Source: Streptomyces scabiei 87.22
Lineage (GTDB): Bacteria > Actinomycetota > Actinomycetes > Streptomycetales > Streptomycetaceae
Length of the DNA: 64,000 bases
Assembly: GCF_000091305.1 (NCBI RefSeq)
Contig: NC_013929.1
Location: forward strand, 9,734,001 to 9,798,000
Direction of reading: 5' to 3'
The notes under the pieces were generated by a model, which saw nothing but the letters and a program-made list of their open reading frames with translations, searched no databases and had not been told where the DNA came from. This document shows, piece after piece, positions 49,987 to 60,626 of the stretch; the stretch's first letter is position 1, and each line of letters opens with the position of its first letter. Both the position numbers and the translations under genes were made by a program.

Positions 49987-51630
49987 GTGGGCCCCACCGC
50001 CTACGAGCGGCACCGGTCGCTGCTCCACGACGTCGTACGCGCCATGGCGGCCGGGGAGTGCCGCCTGCCCTTCACGGCGGCGACCGGACAGGACGCCGCG
50101 GACGCGGGCATGCGCTCGACCCGGACGGCCGCGAAGGTCTTCGCCTCCCTCCTGGGACGGCCCTTCGACCTCGACCAGCAGGGCGAACTGGGCCGGGTGG
50201 CCACGGAGTTCTCCCCGTACGGGATCGCCATGGACATCCGTTATCCGCACTGTGATCCCGCGGCCCTGGTGGCGGCGGCCTCGCGCGCGACCGCCGGCTG
50301 GCGCGCCGCGGGCCCGGCCGAACGCGCCGGTCTGGCCGTGGAGATACTGCGCCGGCTCAACACCCGCAGCCATGAACTGGCCCTCGCGGTGCACCACACC
50401 ACCGGTCAGCCGCCGGGGGCCGCGTTCCGGGCCGCCGGGCCGCGTGCCCAGGACCGCGCGCTGGAGGCGGTGGCCCAGGCCTTCGCCGAGTCCGAACGAG
50501 TCCCCGCCGACCTGCGCTGGGAGAGCGTCCGGGGGCGGCCGCTGGAGATGCGCGGCACCTGCACGCTGGTGCCCCGCGGGGTGTCCCTGCTCGTCGGCTG
50601 CGCCGACTATCCGCTCTGGAACGGCTACCCGGGCCTCTTCGCCAGCCTGGTGACCGGCAATCCCGTGATCGTGGCCCCGCATCCCAGGGCCGTGCTGCCG
50701 CTGGCGATCACCGTGCGCGTCGCCCGGCAGGTGCTGGCGGAGGCCGGTCATTCCCCGGACATCGTGACGCTCGCGGTGGCCCCGCCGGAGGAACGGCTGC
50801 ACCGGCGGCTGGCCACGGACCCGGCGGTGCGCATCATCGACTTCACCGGGTCGGCGCGGTTCGCCGACTGGCTGGAGCAGTACGCCCGCCAGGCCGTCGT
50901 GTTCGCGCAGCGGACCGGCCCGAACACGGTCGTCATCGACTCCACCCACGACTACCGCTCCCTCGTGCGCGGGCTCGCGTCCTCCCTGTGCCGCTGCAAC
51001 GGCAGGGTCCGCACCACTCCGCAGAACCTCCTGGCGCCGGCGGCGGGCATCGCGACCGACGAGGGACCCAAGAGTCTGCGGGACCTCGGAGCCGACCTCG
51101 GCGAGGCGGTGGACCGGCTGCTCGGGCATCCCGCGCGGGTGGCGAGGCTGGTCGGGGCGATCGCCGACGACACGGTCGCGGCGGAGGTGGAGCGCGCCGC
51201 ACGGTACGGCACGGTCGTCCACGCCGCGCGGGCGCTGCGCCATCCCGACCATCCGCACGCCGATGTCCGCAGCCCACTGCTCGTCCGGCTGCAGGCGCGC
51301 GACGAACGGGTCTACGGACGGGAGTGGCCGGGGCCGGTGGCCTTCCTGGTGGGCACCGACTCCACCGCGCACAGCCTGGAGGTGTTCCGGCGCACCGTGG
51401 GCCGGCACGGCGCGCTGTACGCGGCGGTGCACTCGACCGATCCACTGGTGCTGGCGGTCGCCGAGTCGGCGGCGCTGGACGCCGGAGCGCATCTGGTGCA
51501 GAACCTCGCGGACGACCTCCCCGCCGACCCCTCCTCGGGCGGTTCGGACCTCCCGGCCGCGGGCGCCCACTTCGTCACCGGCCGGTTCCGGGTCGTCCGC
51601 TCCCGGCGGCACGTGGCCGCGGCGGCGTGA
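49987..51630 (+). CDS. paaN: PaaN-like aldehyde dehydrogenase-fold protein, catalytic Cys replaced
   Basis: About 547 residues, length and collinearity matching the PaaN family of phenylacetate catabolism (LVGCADYPLWNGYPGLFASLVTGNPVIVAPHPRAVLPLA, FTGSARFADWLEQ, VVIDSTHDY). In the family the nucleophile sits in a GQMCTTPQN-type motif. Here the aligned bases give NGRVRTTPQN, Arg instead of Cys, with two Cys (LCRCNG) just before. GTG at 49987 has GGAGAGG before it; GTG at 49969 is an alternative. Probably an altered or structural ALDH. It follows the aminotransferase on the same strand. Confidence 0.78.
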   Translation: MGPTAYERHRSLLHDVVRAMAAGECRLPFTAATGQDAADAGMRSTRTAAKVFASLLGRPFDLDQQGELGRVATEFSPYGIAMDIRYPHCDPAALVAAASRATAGWRAAGPAERAGLAVEILRRLNTRSHELALAVHHTTGQPPGAAFRAAGPRAQDRALEAVAQAFAESERVPADLRWESVRGRPLEMRGTCTLVPRGVSLLVGCADYPLWNGYPGLFASLVTGNPVIVAPHPRAVLPLAITVRVARQVLAEAGHSPDIVTLAVAPPEERLHRRLATDPAVRIIDFTGSARFADWLEQYARQAVVFAQRTGPNTVVIDSTHDYRSLVRGLASSLCRCNGRVRTTPQNLLAPAAGIATDEGPKSLRDLGADLGEAVDRLLGHPARVARLVGAIADDTVAAEVERAARYGTVVHAARALRHPDHPHADVRSPLLVRLQARDERVYGREWPGPVAFLVGTDSTAHSLEVFRRTVGRHGALYAAVHSTDPLVLAVAESAALDAGAHLVQNLADDLPADPSSGGSDLPAAGAHFVTGRFRVVRSRRHVAAAA

Positions 51631-51639
51631 CCGGCGCGG

Positions 51640-52146
51640 TCAGGCGCCCCAGTCCGCCCCGCGCCCCCGCACCTCGTCGAAGACCAGCCAGGTGCGGGTC
51701 GACCGCACTCCCGCGATCGCCTGGATGTTCTCCAGCACGATCCGGCGCAGCAGCGCGTTGTCGGGCGTGCGGACGAGGGCGAGGACGTCGAAGTCCCCGG
51801 TGACGAGGGCGACATGCTCGATGTAGGGGATCTCGCGCAGCTCGCGTGCGATGTCCCGCCACGCGTTCTGCTCGATCGACATCGTGACGTACGCGCTGGT
51901 GCCGAGCCCCGCCCGCTGCGGGTTCAGCTGGGCGGTGAAGCCGGTGACGACCTCGTCCGCCAGCAGCCTGCCGATCCGCGTGTAGGCGTTGGCGCGTGAG
52001 ATGTGCACCTGGTCGGCGAGGGCGCGGACCGACACCCGGCCGTCCTTCAGCAGCCGGGCCAGGATCTGCCGGTCGACGGCGTCGAGCGGGACGGGGGCGG
52101 CAGTTCGTCCGGTCTCCTGGACCGGCGCGGGGAATTCCTCGGACAC
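51640..52146 (-). CDS. bkdR: Lrp/AsnC-family regulator (BkdR-like)
   Basis: A 168-residue regulator: PLDAVDRQILARLLKDGRVSVRALADQVHISRANAYTRIGRLLADEVVTGFTAQLNP (HTH) and a RAM domain (VTGDFDVLALVRTPDNALLRRIVLENIQAIAG). GTG at 52146. Divergent from the branched-chain 2-oxoacid dehydrogenase operon, the place BkdR takes in Streptomyces. The symbol rests on context and family. Confidence 0.82.
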   Translation of the reverse strand: MSEEFPAPVQETGRTAAPVPLDAVDRQILARLLKDGRVSVRALADQVHISRANAYTRIGRLLADEVVTGFTAQLNPQRAGLGTSAYVTMSIEQNAWRDIARELREIPYIEHVALVTGDFDVLALVRTPDNALLRRIVLENIQAIAGVRSTRTWLVFDEVRGRGADWGA

Positions 52147-52266
52147 ATTGCTCTCCCGGAACGCTGGATCCGGCAGTTCATCGCCGGTTCCGCCGAAGTA
52201 TTGAACACATATTCCGCAGTAGCCACCATTCTCCCGTCAAGTGTCCAGAGAAAGCGAGCGCCCTCC

Positions 52267-53421
52267 ATGTCCGTGAAGAGCCTCCGACAGACGGTCCAGG
52301 GCCTCCTGCCGTCGCTCACCCCGGTGCGGTTCGTGGCCGAGGACGGCACGCCGGTGGCCAGGCCGCCGGCCGCTTACGCGGAGCCCCCGGTCGAGATTCT
52401 GCGCGAGGCCCACCGGCGGATGGTGCTGGGGCGGCGGTTCGACACCCAGGCGACCGCGCTCACCAAGCAGGGGCGGCTCGCCGTCTACCCCTCCAGCCGG
52501 GGGCAGGAGGCCTGCCAGGTCGGCGCCGCGCTCGCGCTGCGCCCGGACGACTGGCTCTTCCCGACCTACCGGGACTCCGTCGCCCTGGTCACCCGCGGCA
52601 TCGACCCCGTCGAGGTGCTGACCCTGCTGCGCGGCGAATGGCACTGCGGCTACGACCCCGCCGCCACCCGTACGGCGCCCCAGTGCACCCCGCTGGCCAC
52701 CCAGGTCCTGCACGCCACCGGCATGGCGGAGTCCCTGCGCCGCAAGGGCGAGGACGGCGTGGCGATGGCGCTCGTCGGCGACGGCGCCACCAGTGAGGGC
52801 GACTTCCACGAGGCGCTGAACTTCGCGGCGGTCTTCCGCGCGCCGGTCGTCTTCCTCGTCCAGAACAACAAGTACGCGATCTCCGTCCCGCTGGCCCGGC
52901 AGACCGCCGCGCCCGCCCTCGCCTACAAGGGCGTCGGCCACGGGATGCGCTCCGAACAGGTCGACGGCAACGACCCGGTCGCCGTCCTGGCCGTACTGAC
53001 CGAGGCCGTCGCCCACGCCCGCGCCGGCCACGGGCCCTTCCTCGTCGAGGCGCACACCTACCGCATGGACGCCCACACCAACGCCGACGACGCCACCCGC
53101 TACCGGGACGCCGACGAGGTCGAGCGGTGGCGGGCCGCCGACCCGCTCATCCGCCTGGAGACGTACCTGCGGGCGCGCGGCGCGCTCACCGACCAGGACA
53201 TCGCGGCCGTGGGGGAGGAGGCGGAGGAACTGGCAGCGGAGCTGCGCGCGGGGATGAACGCCGAGACCGTCGGCGACCCGCTGGAGCTGTTCGACCACGT
53301 CTACGCCGAGTTGACCCCGCAACTGCGCGAACAGCGCGCCCTGCTGGCGGCCGAACTGGCCGAGACAGCCGAGTCCGCGGCGCTCGCCGAGATCGCCACG
53401 CCGTACGCCCAGGAGGACTGA
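52267..53421 (+). CDS. bkdA: Branched-chain 2-oxoacid dehydrogenase E1 alpha
   Basis: A 384-residue TPP-dependent subunit: LYRMVLGRR-like RRMVLGRRFDTQA, then GQEACQVG and the thiamine-diphosphate motif GDGATSEGDFHEALNFAAVFRAPVVFLVQNN from residue 171. Together with E1 beta it decarboxylates branched-chain 2-oxoacids and passes the acyl group to E2. ATG at 52267, first of a coupled operon of three. Pyruvate-type E1 is a less likely alternative. Confidence 0.9.
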   Translation: MSVKSLRQTVQGLLPSLTPVRFVAEDGTPVARPPAAYAEPPVEILREAHRRMVLGRRFDTQATALTKQGRLAVYPSSRGQEACQVGAALALRPDDWLFPTYRDSVALVTRGIDPVEVLTLLRGEWHCGYDPAATRTAPQCTPLATQVLHATGMAESLRRKGEDGVAMALVGDGATSEGDFHEALNFAAVFRAPVVFLVQNNKYAISVPLARQTAAPALAYKGVGHGMRSEQVDGNDPVAVLAVLTEAVAHARAGHGPFLVEAHTYRMDAHTNADDATRYRDADEVERWRAADPLIRLETYLRARGALTDQDIAAVGEEAEELAAELRAGMNAETVGDPLELFDHVYAELTPQLREQRALLAAELAETAESAALAEIATPYAQED

Positions 53422-53427
53422 CCCACC

Positions 53428-54447
53428 ATGACCAAAGTGACGATGGCGCATGCGCTGAACACCGCACTGCGCGACGCGCTGAGCGAGGACGAGCGGGTGC
53501 TGATCTTCGGTGAGGACGTCGGCCCGCTCGGCGGTGTCTTCCGGATCACCGACGGGCTGACCCGTGACTTCGGCGAGGAACGCTGCTTCGACACCCCGCT
53601 CGCCGAGGCGGGCATCGTGGGCCTGGCCGTGGGCATGGCGATGGGCGGCTTCCGGCCCGTCGTCGAGATGCAGTTCGACGCCTTCGCCTACCCGGCGTTC
53701 GAACAGATCGCCTCGCACGTCGCCAAGCTGCGCAACCGCACCCGGGGACGGCTCACCCTGCCGATGGTCATCCGCATCCCCTACGCGGGCGGCATCGGCG
53801 GAGTCGAACACCACTGCGACTCCAGTGAGGCGTACTACGCGCACACCCCCGGGCTGAAGGTCGTCACCCCGGCGACGGCCGAGGACGCGTACTGGCTGCT
53901 GCGGGACGCCGTCGCCGACCCCGACCCGGTGATCTTCCTGGAGCCGAAGAAGCTGTACTGGTCGAAGGAGGAGACCGACCTCCGGCACCGCGAGGCCCTG
54001 CCCTTCGGCCGGGCGGCGATCCGGCGGGAGGGCCGCGACGCCACGCTCGTCGCCTACGGCCCGTCCGTCCCGGTCGCCCTGGCCGCGGCCGAGGCGGCGG
54101 CGGCCGAGGGCATCGACCTGGAGGTCGTCGACCTGCGCACCCTCGTCCCCTTCGACGACGAGACGGTCACGGCCTCCGTACGCCGCACCGGGCGCTGCCT
54201 GGTCGTCCAGGAGGCCCAGGGTTTCGCCGGCGTCGGAGCGGAGATCGCCGCACGCGTGCAGGAGCGTTGCTTCCACTCCCTGGCCGCGCCCGTCCTGCGG
54301 GTGACCGGCTTCGACATCCCCTACCCGCCGCCCAAGCTGGAGCACGCCCACCTGCCCGGCGTCGACCGGATCCTCGACGCCGTCGACCGCCTCCAGTTCG
54401 CCGACGACCCGGACGTCCGGCACCTGCCGAAGGGAGCGGCCGCGTGA
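53428..54447 (+). CDS. bkdB: Branched-chain 2-oxoacid dehydrogenase E1 beta
   Basis: A 339-residue transketolase-like subunit: RVLIFGEDVGPLGGVFRITDGL, CFDTPLAEAGIVGLAVGMAMGG, GGIGGVEHHCDSSEAYYAHTPGLKVVTPATAEDAYWLL and a C-terminal VVDLRTLVPFDDETV. It sits 6 bp after E1 alpha, and its stop overlaps the E2 start. It forms the alpha2beta2 E1 with the preceding gene's product. Confidence 0.93.
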   Translation: MTKVTMAHALNTALRDALSEDERVLIFGEDVGPLGGVFRITDGLTRDFGEERCFDTPLAEAGIVGLAVGMAMGGFRPVVEMQFDAFAYPAFEQIASHVAKLRNRTRGRLTLPMVIRIPYAGGIGGVEHHCDSSEAYYAHTPGLKVVTPATAEDAYWLLRDAVADPDPVIFLEPKKLYWSKEETDLRHREALPFGRAAIRREGRDATLVAYGPSVPVALAAAEAAAAEGIDLEVVDLRTLVPFDDETVTASVRRTGRCLVVQEAQGFAGVGAEIAARVQERCFHSLAAPVLRVTGFDIPYPPPKLEHAHLPGVDRILDAVDRLQFADDPDVRHLPKGAAA

Positions 54448-56084
54448 CCACCACGACACACACCGAACAGCTGTTCAGGCTCCCTGACCTCGGTGAGGGT
54501 CTCACCGACGCCGAGATCGTCGAGTGGAAGGTCGCGGTCGGCGACACCGTGACGATCGACCAGATCGTGGTCGAGGTCGAGACCGCCAAGGCGGCGGTGG
54601 AGGTACCGGTCCCGTACGCGGGCAGGGTGCTGCGCCTGCACGCGGAGGCGGGCACGCCCCTGGCGGTGGGGGAGCCGCTGATCACGGTGGGCGCGGCGGC
54701 CCCCGGCGGGAACGGCGGTCGCGGCCCGGGCCCGGACGGCCGGTCCGCGGCCGGACCCGCCCCGGAGACCGCCGTGCCCGGCCCGGCGAACGGGGCGGGG
54801 GAGCGGGGCGCGACGGCCGCCGCCCGGCCGGACACCCGGGAGGAAGGGGCCCGGGCGGAAGCGGGGCGGCCGGACGTCACCGCGGCGGAGCGGTACCGCG
54901 AGGAGGAGCAGGCGGGCTCCGGCAACGTGCTGATCGGCTACGGCACCGGCCACGGCCCGGCCCCTCGCCGCCGACGCAGGCGCCCGGTCCCGTCGCCGGC
55001 CGCCGGGGTCGAGGCCGCCCGGGCCTCAGCCGCCGGCGCCTCGGCGCCCGGAGCCTCCGCCGCCGGCGCCTCGGCCGCCGGGGCTTTGCTCGCCGCGCGT
55101 GCCGGGCTTCCCGGGGACGGCGATACGACCGTCCATCGCCCGACGTCCGCGGCCGTCCTGACAGGTGGCGGAGTGCCCGCCCCGCACCGGGCCGCGCCCC
55201 GCGCCATCTCACCCCTCGTCCGCAGGTTGGCCCGGGACCACGGGATCGACCTGACGGCGCTGACGCCCTCCGGCCCGGCCGGGATCGTGCTGCGCCGTGA
55301 CGTGGAGCGGGCCGTCGAGTCGTCCCGGCGGCCCGCGCCGCGCCCCGAGCCCGTACCGGCCCCCGAGCCGCGGAGGAATCCCGCACCGGCGGGCCCCGAA
55401 CGCATCCCCCTGCGCGGGCTGCGCCGTGCGGTCGCCGACAAGCTGTCCCGCAGCCGTACCGAGATCCCCGACGCCACCACTTGGGTCGACGTGGACGCCA
55501 CCGGACTGCTGCGGGCGAAAAGGGAACTGGGCGCGGCCCGCCCGGGCGGCGGCATCGGGCTGCTCGCCCTGCTGGCCCGCGTCTGCGTCGCCGGACTGGC
55601 CCGCTACCCGGAGCTGAACTCCACCGTCGACACCGAGCGCCGCGAGATCGTCCGCTACGACGAGGTGCACCTGGGCTTCGCCGCCCAGACCGACCGCGGC
55701 CTGATGGTGCCCGTCGTCCGTGACGCCCACCGTCTGACCACGGTCCAACTGGCGGCGGAGCTGGCCCGGTTGACGGACCTCGCCCGAAGCGGCAACCTCC
55801 TGCCGGCGGCGCTGACCGGCGGCACGTTCACCCTCAACAACTACGGGGTGTTCGGCGTCGACGGCTCGACACCCATCATCAACCACCCGGAGGCGGCCCT
55901 CCTCGGCGTGGGCCGCATCGTCGACAAGCCGTGGGTCGTGGACGGAGAGCTGACCGTCCGCAAGGTCACGCAGCTGTCGCTCAGCTTCGACCACCGCGTC
56001 TGCGACGGCGGCGTGGCCGGCGGCTTCCTGCGGTACGTCGCCGACTGTGTGGAACGCCCGTCGACCCTGCTCGCCGACCTCTGA
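54444..56084 (+). CDS. bkdC: Branched-chain 2-oxoacid dehydrogenase E2 (dihydrolipoyl acyltransferase)
   Basis: About 546 residues. Lipoyl domain (FRLPDLGEGLTDAEIVEWKV...VEVETAKAAVEV, lipoyl Lys49), an extremely Ala/Gly/Pro-rich flexible linker with 5-residue repeats of the ASAAG type (about 55022-55085), E3-binding domain (RAISPLVRRLARDHGIDLTALTPSGPAGIVLRRDVERA) and acyltransferase core ending SFDHRVCDGGVAGGFL (HRxxDG). GTG overlaps the E1 beta stop. No E3 gene is in the window. Confidence 0.93.
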   Translation: MTTTTHTEQLFRLPDLGEGLTDAEIVEWKVAVGDTVTIDQIVVEVETAKAAVEVPVPYAGRVLRLHAEAGTPLAVGEPLITVGAAAPGGNGGRGPGPDGRSAAGPAPETAVPGPANGAGERGATAAARPDTREEGARAEAGRPDVTAAERYREEEQAGSGNVLIGYGTGHGPAPRRRRRRPVPSPAAGVEAARASAAGASAPGASAAGASAAGALLAARAGLPGDGDTTVHRPTSAAVLTGGGVPAPHRAAPRAISPLVRRLARDHGIDLTALTPSGPAGIVLRRDVERAVESSRRPAPRPEPVPAPEPRRNPAPAGPERIPLRGLRRAVADKLSRSRTEIPDATTWVDVDATGLLRAKRELGAARPGGGIGLLALLARVCVAGLARYPELNSTVDTERREIVRYDEVHLGFAAQTDRGLMVPVVRDAHRLTTVQLAAELARLTDLARSGNLLPAALTGGTFTLNNYGVFGVDGSTPIINHPEAALLGVGRIVDKPWVVDGELTVRKVTQLSLSFDHRVCDGGVAGGFLRYVADCVERPSTLLADL

Positions 56085-56145
56085 CGGACCCGTCCTCTCC
56101 CTCCCTCTGCCACCCGCCGCCACCCCTCCGTGAAGGAGTCCGCCC

Positions 56146-57323
<1,178 letters not shown>

Positions 57324-57327
<4 letters not shown>

Positions 57328-58091
57328 GCACCACGACGGCAGACTCGTACGCGTACGACACACTCCTCGTCGAGGAACGCGCGGACAGGGTCGTGGTCAC
57401 CCTGCACCGGCCCGAGGCCCGCAATGCCATCGACGCCCACATGATCGCCGAACTCCACCGTCTCTGTGAGGAGTTGGAGCGCCACCCGCGTCTGCTGCTG
57501 CTCACCGGGCACGGGGGAGTCTTCGCCGGCGGTGCCGACATCGCCGAACTGCGCGAACGGGGCCGCGACGAGGCCCTCCAGGGCATCAACAGCCGCCTCT
57601 TCGAACGGGTCCGCAGACTGCCCCTGCCCACCGTCGCCGCCGTCGACGGCTGGGCGCTCGGCGGGGGCGCGGAACTGGCCTACGCCTGCGACCTGCGGAT
57701 CGCCGGCCTCGACGCGGTCTTCGGCAACCCCGAACCGGGCCTGGGCATCCTCGCCGCCGCCGGCGCCTGCTGGCGGCTCAGGGAACTGGTCGGCGAGTCG
57801 GTGGCCAAGCAGGTGCTGCTCGCCGGCCGGACCCTCGACGCGCCCGCCGCACTCGCCTGCGGGCTGGTCATGGACGTCGTACCGGCCGAGCGGCTGGCCG
57901 CCGAGGCACACGCCCTGCTCGACCGCATGGCCCGCGCCTCCGCGCTCGCCCTGCGGCTGACCAAGCTCGTGACGGACGCCCCCGGCGGCCACCCGGTCGC
58001 CGACGACCTCGCCCAGGCCGTGCTGTTCGAGGGCCGGGACAAGCAGGAACGCATGACGCGCTTCCTGGAGAAGAAGGGAGGCCGGGCATGA
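57324..58091 (+). CDS. Enoyl-CoA hydratase/isomerase
   Basis: A 255-residue crotonase: RPEARNAIDAHMIAEL, FAGGADIAELRERG (oxyanion), GWALGGGAELAYACDLRIAG (first catalytic Glu) and FGNPEPGLGILAAAGACWRL (second Glu). ATG overlaps the thiolase stop and its stop overlaps the dehydrogenase start. Hydrates trans-2-enoyl-CoA, here probably an intermediate of aromatic or branched-chain breakdown. Confidence 0.9.
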
Positions 58092-58930
58092 CCTCGGCAG
58101 CATCGGCGGCACCCGCCGTCGTAGGGGTGATCGGCGGCGGGCGTATGGGCGCCGGGATCGCCCAGTCCTTCGCCGCCGCCGGGTCGGCGGTGGTGATCGT
58201 GGAACAGGACGCCGATGCCACGGACGCCGCCCTGGCGCGCATCGCGGCCGGTCTGCGGCGGGCCGGGGCCGAGGAGGCCGTGCCCCGGGTCACCGCGGTC
58301 GCCTCGGTGACCGAACTGCCGCGCGACGCCGACCTCGTCGTCGAGGCGGTCCCGGAGAACGCGGCACTCAAGGCACGCCTGCTCGCCGCCGCCGAACGGA
58401 GCGTGGGGGAGGGGTGCGTACTCGCCAGCAACACCAGCTCCCTCTCGGTCACCGACCTCGCGGCGGCCCTGCGGCACCCCGGACGGTTCCTGGGCATGCA
58501 CTTCTTCAACCCCGTACCGGTCTCCGCCCTGATCGAACTGGTCACGGCACCCGACACCACCGGAGACACCCTGGAGTCCGCCGTCCGTTGGACCAGGGCC
58601 CTCGGCAAACAGGAGGTGGTCGTCGGTGATTCACCCGGCTTCGCCAGCAGCCGCCTGGGACTCGCCCTCGGCCTGGAGGCGATCCGCATGGTGGAGGAAG
58701 GTATCGCCACCCCGGACGCCATCGACACCGCCATGTCCCTGGGCTACAAGCACCCCACCGGACCACTGCGCCTGACCGACCTCGTCGGTCTCGACGTACG
58801 CCTCGCCATCGCCGAACACCTGCACGCCACCCTCGGCGAGCGTTTCGCGCCGCCCCGGCTGCTGCGGGAGAAGGTCGCCCGCGGTGAACTCGGCCGCAAG
58901 AGCGGACTGGGGTTCTACGCGTGGCCGTGA
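58088..58930 (+). CDS. 3-hydroxyacyl-CoA dehydrogenase
   Basis: A 280-residue enzyme: NAD site VVGVIGGGRMGAGIAQSFAAAG, ASNTSSLSVTDLA, GMHFFNPVPVSALIELV (catalytic His in the first, Glu in the ELV), GDSPGFASSRLGLALGLEA. It oxidises 3-hydroxyacyl-CoA for the thiolase. Last gene of the coupled trio; the intergenic region after it contains the rox leader. Confidence 0.92.
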   Translation: MTSAASAAPAVVGVIGGGRMGAGIAQSFAAAGSAVVIVEQDADATDAALARIAAGLRRAGAEEAVPRVTAVASVTELPRDADLVVEAVPENAALKARLLAAAERSVGEGCVLASNTSSLSVTDLAAALRHPGRFLGMHFFNPVPVSALIELVTAPDTTGDTLESAVRWTRALGKQEVVVGDSPGFASSRLGLALGLEAIRMVEEGIATPDAIDTAMSLGYKHPTGPLRLTDLVGLDVRLAIAEHLHATLGERFAPPRLLREKVARGELGRKSGLGFYAWP

Positions 58931-59020
58931 CCGGCACCCCGCTGAAAAAGGGTTGGACGGGTCGGGGCGCGGGCTTGTAGCTTTCGGTCGGCCGTGACGC
59001 CGCCCGAGGAGGTGAGACCC

Positions 59021-59080
59021 ATGAACGCCGTATCGCTGTGGGTGCTCCCCCGTGCCGTCATGGTCGGGCGAACGAAGTAG
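59021..59080 (+). CDS. 19-codon leader peptide upstream of rox
   Basis: ATG at 59021 has an excellent SD (GAGGAGG at 59006-59012, 8 bases away) and encodes MNAVSLWVLPRAVMVGRTK before TAG (59078-59080). The short ORF has a better SD than the downstream rox gene, ends 49 bp before it, and is followed by a hairpin that abuts the rox SD, which is the layout of an attenuator leader. The peptide contains no run of one regulatory amino acid. Function is inferred. Confidence 0.6.
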   Translation: MNAVSLWVLPRAVMVGRTK

Positions 59081-59087
59081 GTGTCGC

Positions 59088-59117
59088 CGGGAGTGCCTCG
59101 ACCACTGGTCACTCCCG
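59088..59117 (+). promoter_or_regulatory. SD-adjacent hairpin in the rox leader
   Basis: CGGGAGTG (59088-59095) pairs with CACTCCCG (59110-59117), 8-bp perfect arms, ending one base before the rox SD AAAGG (59118-59122). GGGAG of the left arm could instead pair with CTCCC inside the leader ORF (59045-59049), so an alternative fold exists that depends on ribosome position. Confidence 0.6.
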
Positions 59118-59129
59118 AAAGGCCACACC

Positions 59130-60615
59130 CATGGACTCCGAGCAGTTCACCCCCGAGCCCTCCCCGCCCCACGCGTACGACGTGATCATCGCCGGGTGCG
59201 GGCCGACCGGCGCGACGCTGGCCGCCGAACTGCGGCTGCACGACGTACGGGTACTCGTTCTGGAGAAGGAGACCGAGCCCGCGTCGTTCGTCCGCATCGT
59301 CGGTCTGCACATCCGCAGTCTCGAACTGCTGGCCATGCGCGGGCTGCTGGACCGCGTACGCGCACACGGCCGACAGCGCCCGGCCGGCGGATTCTTCGCC
59401 GGCATCGCCGCACCAGCACCCCAGAACCTGGATTCCGCGCACGCCTATCTGCTGGGCATCCCACAACCGGTCGTCGTCCGCCTCCTCGAAGAACACGCGA
59501 CCGCGCTGGGCGCGACGGTCCGGCACGGCTGTGCGGTGACCGGCCTTCAGCAGGACGACGAAGGGGCGACCGTCGAACTGGCCGACGGCGAACGGCTGCG
59601 CACGCGCTACCTCGTCGGCTGCGACGGCGCCCGCAGTACGGTGCGCAAACAGCTCGGCGTCGGCTTCCCCGGCGAGCCCACGCGGAGCGAGACGCTGATG
59701 GGCGAGATGGAAGTGGGTGTGCCGCGGGAGGAGGTCGCCGCCAGGCTGGCCGCGCTCGGTGACACCGGCGGGCGGCTCCGGCTCAGGCCCTTCGGCGACA
59801 GGGCGTACAGCGTCGTCGTCCCCGCCGAGGGCGTCACCGATCGGGCGCAGCCGCCCACCCTCGACGACGTCCGCCGACAGCTGCGGGCCGTGGCCGGAAC
59901 GGACTTCGGCGTGCACTCCCCGCGCTGGCTGTCCCGCTTCGGGGACGCCACCCGGCTGGCCGAACGGTACCGGGTCGGGCGCGTACTGCTGGCCGGGGAC
60001 GCGGCACACATCCATCCGCCCACCGGCGGCCAGGGCCTCAACCTGGGGGTGCAGGACGCGTTCAACCTCGGCTGGAAACTGGCCGCGCGGATCCGCGGCC
60101 GGGCGCCGGAACCACTGCTGGACACCTACGAGGCCGAACGCCGCCCGGTCGCGGCCGACGTGCTGGACAACACCCGCGCCCAGATGGAACTGCACTCCAC
60201 CGAACCCGGCCCGCGGGCGCTGCGCAGGCTGCTCACCGAACTGATGGGCATCGACGAGGTGAACCGCCGCCTCACCGAGAAGATCACCGGCATCGCCGTC
60301 CGCTACGACTTCGGCGAGGGCCCCGACCTGCTCGGCCGCCGCCTGCGCGACATCGAGGTTCGGGGCGGCAGCCTCTACGGTCTGCTGCACCGCGGCCGGG
60401 GGTTGCTGCTGGACCGCACCGGACGCCTGACCCCGGGAGCCTGGTCGGACCGGGTCGACCACCTCGCCGATCCCTCCGCGGCGCTGGACGAGCCGTGTGT
60501 CCTGCTGCGCCCCGACGGCCACGTCGCCTGGATCGGCGACGACCAGCGGGACCTCGACGAACACCTCGCCCGCTGGTTCGGCGCGGGCACCCGTACGCCG
60601 GTCCGACGGCCGTAG
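59130..60615 (+). CDS. rox: Rifampicin monooxygenase (Rox-type FAD aromatic hydroxylase)
   Basis: About 494 residues. FAD site YDVIIAGCGPTGATLAAELRLHDVRVLVLEKE, DG motif VGCDGARSTVRKQLGVGFPGEPTRSETL, and GD motif VLLAGDAAHIHPPTGGQGLNLGVQDAFNLGWKL. The sequence is collinear with Rox of S. venezuelae (FVRIVGLHIRSLELLAMRGLL, FGVHSPRWLSRFGDATRLAERYRVG), far closer than to generic PHBH-like hydroxylases. The enzyme hydroxylates rifamycins, inactivating them. It is a known antibiotic-resistance function in actinobacteria. ATG at 59130 with AAAGG SD. Confidence 0.9.
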
Positions 60616-60626
60616 CTCCAGGACGG

